A DNA stretch of 64,000 bases. Source: Micractinium sp. NFX-FRZ. Its lineage: Eukaryota > Chlorophyta > Trebouxiophyceae > Chlorellales > Chlorellaceae. The position numbers and the translations under genes were made by a program. The first letter of the stretch is position 1. Each line of letters begins with the position of its first letter. A model generated the notes under the pieces. It was given only the letters and a program-made list of their open reading frames with translations, did no database searches and had not been told where the DNA came from. Below are positions 12,701 to 22,900 of the stretch, one piece after another. Location of the stretch: NCBI GenBank assembly GCA_029339195.1, contig JAPTJF010000021.1, forward strand, positions 1-64,000. Reading direction: 5' to 3'.

Positions 12701-15700
12701 CGCGCCCACAGGGCGTTGATGTTGGGCGCCGCCGCCAGGGGCGGTACGCCCTGCAGCAGCCGCTCGTACTGCCGGACCTTCAGGTCCAGCTCAGCCCACT
12801 CAGAGGCGGTATCCGACCCCCGCACAATGCCCACTCCAGCAAAGAGGGACACAAGGGTGGTGTCGCCTGCAACCGCCAGCTGGGCAGGCGCCAGAGCCGT
12901 GGCACCATTGCTGCTACTGCTGCTGCTGCTGCTGCTGCTGCTGGTAAAGGCCACGCTGCTATCGGCCGCGCCGGACAACGGGCCGGGCCCTGCCGCCGCG
13001 TGGCTGGCCAGCCGCGCCCGCAGCTGCTGCTCAGCTGCCTCTTCCACTCCCCAGGCGCGGGGCGCCCCGGGCGGCTGCACCAACGTCGACCGGATGGCCA
13101 CCACAAACTCTGCTGCCTCCTGCCCAATCCAGCCAAACGGGCCAGCATAGAAGCCTCGGTCAAAGGGCTCGGTGGCCGCCAGCATGCCCAGCGCGTCCTC
13201 CCGTGGCCGGCCGCACACCGCGGGCGTGGGGTGCAGCGCCGCCAGCAGGTGCGAGTCGCTGCAGCCCGGCTTGAGCTGCAGGTGGGGGAGCGCAAGCAAA
13301 CAGGGAGCTCAGCGCACCGGGGCGCCCTCACAGGGTTGACCTTCACAATCACGACAGGCCTTCCCTTTCAGACAAAACGGCATTCCCGGCGCGCTGCCCG
13401 CCAAACACAAGCCCAGCTGCGGGCCAGCCAGTGAGGCAGCCAACTGTCATGCAGCCCGCCGTGCATGTGTGCTCCAGTCAACTCGCTGGCAAGCAGCCCG
13501 CCCACCTGCGCCGACAGCTTGCCGTACAGGTGCTGTACCGCCCCCTGCTTGAGCACCGACTTGGCCACGTCCACCTGGACCTGCTCGCACACCCCGCTGA
13601 GCGCCTGCACAGCAGGGGCACAGCATGCACAGCATGGCATGTTGACGTCGGGCACGCCATAGCCAGCCGACTGAGGCACAGCCAGCTCGGCCAGGTCACA
13701 AACCCCGGCGAGCATTTGCACAGCGGGAGCAGCGTGGTGCAGCATGGAAGGGGCCACCTGGTTACGTGCAGCATGTGGCACACCCCACGCTTGCTACACA
13801 CAGTTGCCAAGCCAGTCGCCCCCGCCCCCAGGCTTGCCCGCGCCTGTTTCCTGCGCCTGCCCCGCCTGCCCAGCACCGCCCACCACTTGCTCCCGGCGCC
13901 AGCTGTCAACAGGGCTCACCTGCTGCACCCAGTCCCGCACCACGCTGAACTCCACGTGGTCCTTGTGGCTGCGCAGCAGGTCAAAGGCCAGCCAAAAGTC
14001 GCGCTCGACGTCACCACCTGCACGGGGGAGGAGGGGGGGACCACATATGCCGATGGTGCGCAGCACGCATCAAGCATCCAGATACTGATGACAGCCGATG
14101 CACACAGAAGGCAGCTTGAGAAGGGAGGCCAGTGAGGAGTCTGCCAGATTGCCGCTGGCAACGGGCGGGCGGGTGTGGCTGCGTGCCTGCCTGACGCTGT
14201 TGTGTGCCCAGCGCCCACACCACGCACCTGCGCCACGGGCACGCGTGCCCGCCACCGCCTCGCTGGCCACTGCCGCCCCTGTGCGCGTGTAGAGGCACTC
14301 TGGGGTTGAACCCAGAAAGGTGGCACCAGAGGGCATCTGCACAGGGTAGGGAGGGGAGGGAGGTGGAGCAAGGGTGAGGCAACAGGTGCGGTGGTGGCTG
14401 GCTCGGCGCCCAACCTGCCTCACCTCTCAAGATGGGCTGCCACAGCAAACACGCAGGCAGACGCCAGCACGCACTAAAGAACGCTCAAGCGCCCTCACGC
14501 TTGCTACAGCCCTGCCATGGTCAATGCCTGCCACCACCCTCCATTGCCCCCCACGTAAAACCACGTGCCTGCAGCATGATCTGGTAGGCACGGGGGTCCC
14601 GCTCCCCCAGGGCCTCCAGCAGAGCCAGGGGGTCCACTGGTCCGCTGATGGACACGTCAGTGCGGCGGGCCAGCACCACCTTGGTCAGCCCTCCGTCCTG
14701 CGGGGCGGCACGAGGGCGGAACGTAAGAAAATGACGGGCAGCAGGTGCTGCACCCCAGCTGCATGCACAGCCAGGCAGCACGCACTTGCTCAGTGTGCGC
14801 TGTGCGGAGCTGCGCATTGTTTTGGTAGCCAACCAACCCGCTGCGCGCTGCGCATCGCCCGTGTCGCTTGCCTGCTGCGAGGAAGCTGCCTCGAAGCCGC
14901 CGTCCAGCGCTGCCAGCAGGTCATCTAGCCCCTCCTGCCCATTGAGCAGATACTCCTGCCGAGCAGCATCTGCGCAGATTTTGAGCATGGGGGTGCAGGC
15001 GTCCAGCTGGCCTCCCGCTGCCGCCGCTTCGGCGTCGGCCTCTTGCTGGGCCTGTGCTGCTGCAGCGGCTGCGGCGGCTGCCGACGCTGCCAGCTCGGCA
15101 TGCGTGTCGTCCATGAGCTGGCGCCAGCCGGCCTCGTCCGGCACATGGCGGGACGCGTGCCGCTGCAGCTTGAAGGCTCCAGCGGCGGGCGCCGCGTCTG
15201 GCTGCACCTGGCTCAGCGCTGCCAGCGCATCCTCCACTGCTGCCTCCACCGAGGCAAAACCCACAGCTGCTGCTGCTGCTGCTGCTGCATCAGCTGCGCT
15301 GCTGCCATTGCTGCTTCCGTTGCTGCTGCTGCCAGCCATGCCGTGGCTGGCGTCCCAGGCGACTGTGCACGCCAGGATGTTGCATCCCGAGGCCTCCAAA
15401 TACTCCACCCTGTAAGGCAAGGCGGAAAGCCAGTTAGACATCATCGGGACAAACAAGTGCACGCAGCAGCAACAACAAGGGCAGAGGGACACAGCAAGGG
15501 ACGGGGTCAGGGGCGGCAGGAGCGGCTGCCACCAAGGGAGCACCCGCCTGCCTGCCAGCTGCACCGCAGGCTCCACCCATCACCGTACCAGTGCCGCTGC
15601 CCTCTTGTTCACTTGCCTGGGAATCATGAAGCAGAAGGATCCAAACTCAGCCCACTCGCCCGCCGGCTGCTGCCCCGTGTTGAAGCGCGCGCCGCCAAAC

Positions 15701-16565
15701 GCGCGCACGCGCGGCGCCCCAGCACCCAGAAACCGCTGCATGTCTGCGACCGTGTCGTCACCCAGCGCCTGCCCCGGGGCGCCACGCCACAGCCAGGCTG
15801 CGCCGGCGCCCGCCACGCTGCTGGCGCCCGCCGAGGCGGCAGCAGCAGCGGCGCTGCCCTCGGTGTCGGCGGCGGTGGTGCGCCTAGGGGAGAAGTACAT
15901 ACGAGGGTGGAGCAAGGTGGGGCCAGTGCTGGTGGCACTGCTGTCGCTGCCGCTGCCCCCTGCTGCAGGTGCTTGGCCACGCAGCCACCACAGCGCGCGC
16001 GTGCCGTGGGGGAGCGGCACCTCTAGCCGCACCAGCGCGCTTGCGTAGGCTCCCACCTCAGCAGGTAGGCCCTGCACAGCGGCCCGCAGCGCATCCAGGG
16101 CCGCCGGCAGCGAGGTCTGCGCTGCAAGCGTGCGACAGGTGGCCAATGCCACCGGGGGCCGCACTGCTGCCTGGGAGGCCGGCGTGGGGGCTGCTGGCTC
16201 TGCTGCCTCTCGTGTGGGTGCATGAGCCTGCGCCTGGGGCAGCGGCTCTGCCAGCAAGGCCTCCTTCACTGCCGCCACAATAACCGGGTCCACCAGGTCT
16301 GTGGCAGCGCTCTGAGCACTGACAGCAAGCCATGGCGCCCGCTGGTGCCTGCCCCTGGCAATCGCCCGGCCGCTGGGGTTGGGCAGCACTGAAGACCTGC
16401 AAACAGGCAGCGGCGGCGGCGGCAGCGGCGGCAAGTTATGAGCTGAATGCAAGGGTGAGCCAGCCTCATGTCGTGCAACTGTATTTCTCTGCACTGCAAA
16501 TGCAACAGGGTGCACCTGGTCAGCCCGCCCGCAAGGGTGGCTGCGCCTCCCGCTTGGCCGAGCAT
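5686..16565 (-). CDS. PHYLLO: PHYLLO-type fusion: MenF-MenD-MenC-MenH (phylloquinone/menaquinone synthesis)
   Basis: Four successive enzymes turning chorismate into naphthoquinone precursors, fused in one predicted 2340-aa protein, probably plastid-targeted. Modules run MenF (about residues 35-780), MenD (about 785-1490), MenC (about 1520-1925) and MenH (about 2050-2340). Exons 16516-16565, 15617-16396, 14872-15409, 14569-14697, 14228-14336, 13920-14017, 13506-13604, 12645-13275, 12371-12439, 11951-12156, 11585-11739, 10152-11347, 9812-9910, 9377-9517, 9083-9181, 7925-8859, 7588-7714, 6389-7444, 5686-6191 sum to 7023 nt in perfect phase. The first exon gives [17 protein letters not shown] followed by an Arg/Ser-rich stretch, which suits a transit peptide; the ATG choice is inferred. 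The introns after 15617, 14872 and 14569 use GC donors. Poly-Ser runs lie in the MenD, MenC and MenH parts. In flowering plants the MenF part is truncated, as known from Arabidopsis; here its C-terminal catalytic half is intact. Confidence 0.93.
7130..8680 (-). other. MenC module of PHYLLO: o-succinylbenzoate synthase
   Basis: Enolase-superfamily dehydratase that forms o-succinylbenzoate from SHCHC. Hallmarks: ALKIKVGR (KxK catalytic lysine), LRADANRRW and LQYVEEPV with LALDES (metal ligands), then [10 protein letters not shown] (second catalytic lysine). Poly-Ser/Asn-Pro runs encoded near 8356-8415 separate the capping domain from the barrel. Confidence 0.85.
8756..12725 (-). other. MenD module of PHYLLO: SEPHCHC synthase (ThDP-dependent)
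   Basis: Joins 2-oxoglutarate to isochorismate using thiamine diphosphate. It begins with [18 protein letters not shown], then [11 protein letters not shown] across a splice junction, [65 protein letters not shown], and the ThDP/Mg motif [15 protein letters not shown] with [16 protein letters not shown] long poly-Ser/Gly insertion (plus-strand 11115-11200) interrupts the middle domain. Confidence 0.88.
12730..16340 (-). other. MenF module of PHYLLO: isochorismate synthase
   Basis: Converts chorismate to isochorismate (Mg-dependent). Visible chorismate-binding landmarks, in order: [46 protein letters not shown], then [13 protein letters not shown] followed by EFVVAIRS. The N-terminal half has AWLWRG and FGSFCFMIP. 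All landmarks of a full-length isochorismate synthase are there, so the module is likely active rather than a relic. Confidence 0.85.
13681..13730 (-). repeat. Decayed copy of the PHYLLO exon-7 5' edge
   Basis: On the minus strand this intron segment encodes [18 protein letters not shown]. The real acceptor and exon start 111 bp away read [18 protein letters not shown] (first residues intronic). The copy lies upstream of the real acceptor at 13604 and carries a degraded acceptor. Confidence 0.7.
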
Positions 16566-16968
16566 GTGGGGAGGCGTCTTGGGGTCCGTTTGCTAGATTT
16601 TATACAACCAGACAGACTCCATGCGTGAAAGTCACCGGTGAAGGAACAGGCAGGGTGAGCAAAGCGCTTGCTAAGGTGCTGCAAAGTGCCTACTACAACG
16701 GCGAGCCCTGGGGCCCGGCTATGGAAGATCAGGGCCGCTCCCAGGTTGCATTGGTGACACTGAGGCGGTCTGCGGCGCGGGTGAGAGGGGATTGGACGTC
16801 CGACGTGGCGCAGCACGCCAAGACACAAACTTGTCACGGTGACAGACGGCGTGCTGGTGCATTCCGAGGCGTGGGATCGCGTTGGGGAGCCGCGTCAAAG
16901 ATCGCTGCGCAGGGGAGTGCGCGTTGGACTTGGCGACAGCCGCAAGCAGCCAGCTGCTGTTCGGCAAG
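16566..16968. promoter_or_regulatory. Shared promoter between PHYLLO (-) and topoisomerase II (+)
   Basis: 403 bp separate the two divergent start codons. The minus strand has TATAAAA close to the PHYLLO ATG. Two CCAAT motifs on the minus strand (ATTGG at 16750-16754 and 16791-16795) lie centrally and could serve either gene. No E2F-type element was clearly recognised. Confidence 0.5.
16598..16604 (-). promoter_or_regulatory. TATA box of PHYLLO
   Basis: TATAAAA on the minus strand, 33-39 bp upstream of the proposed ATG at 16565. This would imply a very short 5' UTR. It is the only good TATA match in the shared promoter. Confidence 0.4.
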
Positions 16969-19900
16969 ATGGAGGTGGACACCGTGAGCGAGAACGTGGC
17001 GCAGCCCGCCAAGGTGCGCCGCGCTGGGCTGCGCAACCATCGCTCGAAATGTTGGTGGCTCACAGCTGTGGCTTGTGCTGCCGTGGTGGCCGCCGCGCTT
17101 CTTTTGAACTTGTGCAGCGCTAGCTAGGAAGCGCTCGCTATGCCGGCGACCGACGGCTGCCTGCTGCCGCCGCCGCCGCTGTCGCCGCTGCCGGCCTGTA
17201 CGACGCTTTGCAAGCTGCCCAGGCGAGCGTGCTGCTCTGCTGGGGCGCAAGTGGGTGCTCCTAGCTGACCATCTCGGCTTGTTTTACTCCGCATGCCACG
17301 GCTGCAGGGTGGCAAGGCCAAGGCCGCCAAGGCGCCCCTGGCGGCAGCCAACAGCGGCGCCAGCGGCAAGACAATTGAGGAGACGTACCAGAAGCTGTCC
17401 CAGGTTCGCCCCGGCTGGGTGATGTTCCGTGTGCCGTGTTGCGCTGCCCATGCCCATGTGTTGCTATCAGAGACAGGAGACCACGATGCTGAATGGCCAC
17501 GCACCCAACACCCCATGTCCACCGCTCCCCGGCCCTGCAGCTGGAGCACATCCTGCTGCGCCCCGACACCTACATTGGCAGCACGGAAAAGCAGGAGCAG
17601 GCACTGTGGGTGCACGACGGCGAGCGCATGGTGCACAAGACCATCAAGTTTGTGCCGGGCCTATACAAGATCTTTGACGAGATCCTGGTGAACGCCGCCG
17701 ACAACAAAGTGCGCGACTCTACCATGGACTCGCTGCGCGTCGACATCGACCCGGTGAGATGCTGGGGTGGGGTGACACGTGATGGGTGCTGGGTGCTTCA
17801 GCTGGGTGCTTGCCTTGCAGGGTAGAGTGGGTGGAATGGTGGCAGCAGCAGCAGGCCAGGCCCTGGGGACGGCTGGGTGCTTGTGTGTGCACGCTTGGAG
17901 GTGGGCTGCGCTGGTGATGCTCTGCAGTTGCGGCGCCTGCTCCAGCTCAGGCAACAAGGTGGTGGTTGTCTGCAGCGCAAGCCATGGCAGTGTGAGCGGC
18001 AGCCACCCATCAAGCCCAGCGTGCTGCCTTCCTCCGTTAACCCCCTCCTTTCACGCTTTGGTGCCCCTGCCGCTCCGCAGGTCAAGGGCTCCATCAAGGT
18101 GCTGAACAACGGCGCTGGCATCCCAGTGGAGGTCCACAAGACCGAGGTGGGGCTGCTGTTGGCTAGGGCGGCTGGGCATGTGGTGCGCTAGGGCCCTGAT
18201 GGCTGAGAGCAGGCAAGGGTCATGCCGGTGTGAGGAGAAGTGGGAAGGTGCGTGGAGGCAGGCACATGCGTCCCCGCTGCTCGCAAGGCCGTGTTCATGC
18301 CGACCATCCGGTGCACCTACTAAGCGCCTGCCCTTTCCTCTGCCCTGTCCCTTCCACTGCAGGGCATCTATGTGCCGGAGCTCATCTTTGGCAACCTGCT
18401 GACCTCCTCCAACTACAACGACAACGAGAAGAAGGTAGGGAGGCAGCTTGCTGCCGGCGCAGAAGGGTCAGTCTGTTGGCGGCCTGCGTTGCCATGCGTG
18501 CGTGCCTCCCGCCCTGCTGGTGCTGCAGAGCGGCGTCGGCGCCGTGCCCCAGTGCTCACCCACTCATTCTCCTCGCCGCCCATGTTCAACCGGACCCTTG
18601 CCCCGTTACCTTCCGTTTGACGCGCCCCCGCCGCAGGTGACGGGTGGCCGCAACGGCTACGGCGCCAAGCTGGCCAACATCTTCTCCACCAAGTTTGTGC
18701 TGGAGACGTGCGACGGCAAGCGCAAGCGCCGCTACAAGCAGACCTTCAGCAAAAACATGAGCAAGAAGGGGGAGCCTGTGATCACGTGCGCTGCCGCTGC
18801 TGATGGGGGGAAGCTGGGGTGGCACAAATGGCCTGTTTTTTGCTGCACTGCTCCTGCTGCTGGTGCTCTGCATGTGCTGCTGCTGCTGCTGTGCGTGCTG
18901 CTGCAGCTGTCCATGCCGGATGCCGCTCAACTGACCAGGGCCTGGCCTGCCTCCTCCCCTGGCTGTCCTGCAGCGACTGCAAGTCTGATGAGAACTGGAC
19001 CTGCATCACCTTTTACCCCGACCTGGAGCGCTTCGGGATGGAAGGTGGGGCAGCTGCCTGCATGGCCATGGCTGCTGCAGCCCTGTGCAGGGCATGCCTT
19101 CAGGGCATCAACCTCCCAGCCTGCCGCCGCCTGCCCCCAGTCCGCTCTGTCTCTGCCCTCTGTCTCCGCACGCCTGACCTGCCCACACCGTGGTGCACCC
19201 CTTTCGTCTCTGCAGAGCTGGAGGAGGAGACGGTGGAGCTGATGCGCAAGCGCGTGTACGACATGGCGGGCATCCTGGGCAAGACCGTCAAGGTGGGGCA
19301 GCAGAGCTGCAGTGAACGCAGCGCAAGGGGCAAAGCAGCAATGTGTGTAGCCTGGGGCTGCAATCGAGCCTATGTGCACGCGTGGAGGGGTGTGGGCAAG
19401 CCGCACGCCTGGCCTCCGCCCAAGCTTTGCTCCCTTGCATAGCGCAGTGCTGGCTGCCAGGTCCCGCCTGCTGGCCCTGCGCTCACCCTCTTGCCTGCCT
19501 CCCGCCTCCCCACCCGCCACTGCCCGCAGGTGTACTACAACGGGCAGCGCCTCAAGTGCAAGACGTTCCAGGAGTATGTGGAGCTGTACCTGGGGTCCAA
19601 GGATGCTGGCGTGCCACGCGTCTACGAGCGCTTCTCCGACCGCTGGGAGATCTGCATTGCCACCACGGAGGGGCAGTTCAACCAGGTGAGGGCCCGCTGT
19701 GGGGGACAGCAGGCAGGACACACGTGTGATGTGCCAAGGGTGTGGTAGCGCAAGACCGGCGGGTGGGATGGCACACAAGCACCGGGGCACCCCAGTTGGA
19801 GGAGTTGTTTGCTGCTGTGATCTTCAACCCTGCTGCGCCGCGCTGTGCTCCCCATCTCAGCCGACTCAATGTATTGGCCGCCCGCTGCCCGTCCTGCCCA

Positions 19901-22900
19901 CAGGTGTCCTTTGTCAACTCCATCTGCACCAACAAGGGCGGCACCCACGTCAACTACGTGGCGGACCAGGTGCGGCATGGGTGCAAGGGCTGGCCAGCAG
20001 CAGCAACACAAGGGTGGCTGCAGGCGATGCCGAACACAGGACATCTGTTAACCGCGCCTGCCACCCAACCTGCTCTGCCGCCCCAGGCATGCACACGGCT
20101 CCCTCCTCTGACACCACGCCCCTCCTGTCTCCTCTTCCTTGTCCCCTCCCTGCCTGCAGCTGGTCAAGTACCTGTGCGAGATGATCAACAAGAAGGACAA
20201 GAAGGCCAACGTGAAGCCCTTCATGGCCAAGAACTACCTCTGGGTCTTTGTGAACTGCCTCATTGAGAACCCGGCCTTTGACTCACAGGCACGTGCACAA
20301 CGCAGCTGCAGGGCCTGGCTGGGAGTGGGTGTGTTGTTGAGACAGTTACTGGATCGGTGCGTGCTGCGCTGCGTGGCGCTGAGCTTGGCTGGCGCCCGTG
20401 TCCCGCATGCCTGCTCATCTCCCGCGCATCTTTCAGCACTTTCAGCATTTTTCAGCACTGCCAACGCCCATTTTCCAAGCCTGCAGACCAAGGACACCCT
20501 GACGCTGCGCGCCTCCTCCTTTGGCTCCAAGTGCGATCTGCCCGACGCCTTCTGCAAGAAAGTGGCCAACTCAGGCGTGGTGGACCTCATCCTCTCCTTT
20601 GCCTCCTTCAAGGCCAACAAGGAGCTGAAGAAGGGGGACGGCGCCAAGCGGCAGCGCCTCACTGGTGCGTAGCTGAGCTGGGGTGGTGTGCGCAGGAATG
20701 CCAGCGCAGCGGTTGCAGGCAGCAAAGCCAGCAGGCGGCAGGGAGTAGTGAGTGGGCAGTTACATGTGCTGCCCCAGCGCAGCATGCATGTGCCCACCTG
20801 GCGCTGGGCGCAGTGCTGCCCCACCCGGCTCCCTTGTTGCTCAGCCACGTGCAAGATGTTTTGACACTGCTTGCTGCCCACGCCCGCTGCAGGCATCCCC
20901 AAGCTGGAGGACGCCAACGACGCGGGCGGCCGCAACTCGGAGCACTGCACGCTCATCCTGACTGAGGGAGACTCAGCCAAGTCGCTGGCCGTGGCGGGCC
21001 TGTCAGTGGTGGGCCGCGATCGCTTTGGCGTGTTCCCCCTCAGGTGAGCACCTGTGGCTTTGCAAAGATTTGGAAGCTGACATGGCATGGGCGGCGGGCA
21101 GCCGCAGCAGAGGCAGCAGCCTGCCCTGCTAGAACGAGCGGCCAGCCTGCCTCCATTCTGGGTTGTGCTTGCTCTCATGCACCCACCCAGCCTGCCATTT
21201 CACTCGTCTCACTTCGCCCCGCCCACCCAGCTGTGGCCCACAATCTGTTCTCCTGCTGCGTCTCCCCTTGACAGAGGCAAGCTGCTGAACGTGCGCGACG
21301 CCAGCGCGGCGCAGATCACCGGCAACGCGGAGATCCAGAACATCAAGCAGATCCTGGGCCTGCAGCACGGCAAGGTGTACACGGATGCCAAGTCGCTGCG
21401 CTACGGGCACCTCATGATCATGACCGATCAGGTGGGTACGGGGGCAGAGGGCAGGCAAAGTTGTTCTGTGATGGTTCTTCAGTTCTTTGAAGGGAAGGCG
21501 CTCCCGGCACACCACGCTGCTGCCAGTCGGCGCCGTTGGATGCATGTTCTGTGCCTTTCTGTGCTCTGCTGACTGAACCCACCCTGCACTCCACCCTGGC
21601 TGGCAGCACTCCGCCCTGACTCACTGTCAACTGGTTTGCACCCACCTTTGCAGGATCACGACGGCTCGCACATCAAGGGCCTTATCATGAACTACTTCCA
21701 CCACTTCTACCCCTCCCTGCTCAAGCTGCCCGGCTTCCTGGTGGAGTTCATCACACCCATCATCAAGGTGCGCACATGCAGGGGTGGTTTTGGTTGGACA
21801 GCAGCAGGCTTGTGGGCCAGGCAGCGAGCTGCTGAAAGTCGGTGGCGGTCAGGCCGGTCTTGGCTTAGGCAGCATGCCAGCCCAGGAGGCACTCACCCTC
21901 CCCATGCCCTCCACCGCTCCGTCTGCAACCCCGCCGTCTCTGTGCTGCTTGCTCTCGACCGGCCCCTGGCGTGCAGGCCACCAAGGGCAAGGAGAGCATC
22001 TCCTTCTACACCATGCCCGAGTACGAGGAGTGGCGGGAGGCGCGCAATCCCCGCGGCTGGACCATCAAGTACTATAAGGTGGCTGCCTGATGACTTGGGG
22101 GGGGTGGGGGTGGCTGGGGATGCAGGTATGTGTTTGTGCAGCAAGAAGAGGATGCTTGCGGCGTGGCTGGCGTGGCTGCACGTCCTCCGGCGAGCTCCAC
22201 TTCATGCCTCCCCTGCCTCTTCCCTCCCAAATCGCCTCAAAACAGGGTCTGGGTACCTCGACCCCCGCTGAGGCCAAGCAGTACTTTGCCAACATCCAGT
22301 CCAACCGCAAGGAGTTTGTGTGGGAGGGTGAGTGGTGGCGTGAGTTGAGGCAGCGCTTGCCTCTGAGGCAACATGCCTGCTCATTTCCGCCTGCACGGTA
22401 TGGAGTCCTGCCCCAGGCCTGCCAAGCCGCGCCCATCTGCTTCCCCCTGCTGCCCGGCCAGGGCGTTGCCGCATCGGGGCAGGCCAGCCAGCCCACTGCC
22501 CCCACTTGTGCGGCCCCAAATGTGCTCCCCTCGCAGGCGAGCCAGACGGCCTGGCGCTGGAGATGGCGTTCAGTAAGAAGAAGGTGGATGACCGCAAGCA
22601 GTGGCTGCAGAACTTTGCGCCTGGCACCTTCCTGGACCACACTGCCGACACCATCTCCTACTCCGACTTTGTGCACAAGGTGGGGCAGCAGCTGTGCACA
22701 AAATTTAGGGGCACTGGCGGGCTGGCGCGTGTCGTGCAGGGCCACTGGAGGCAACGCAGGGCAAGGCGTGGCGCAGGGAGCGCGTGATGCCCCACTCCTG
22801 CCAGGGCCCAGGCACACAGCCGACTGCCACTGCTTCACATTGACACACTCTGTCTCTCAGCTGCTGTCACCACTCTCGCCCCCGCCTGCCCGTCCACAGG

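Noticed and set aside
12208..13434. 408-codon open frame on the plus strand opposite PHYLLO
   Set aside because: It lies antisense to exons that encode clear MenF and MenD motifs. Long antisense frames are expected in GC-rich coding sequence, and its peptide has no recognisable domain.
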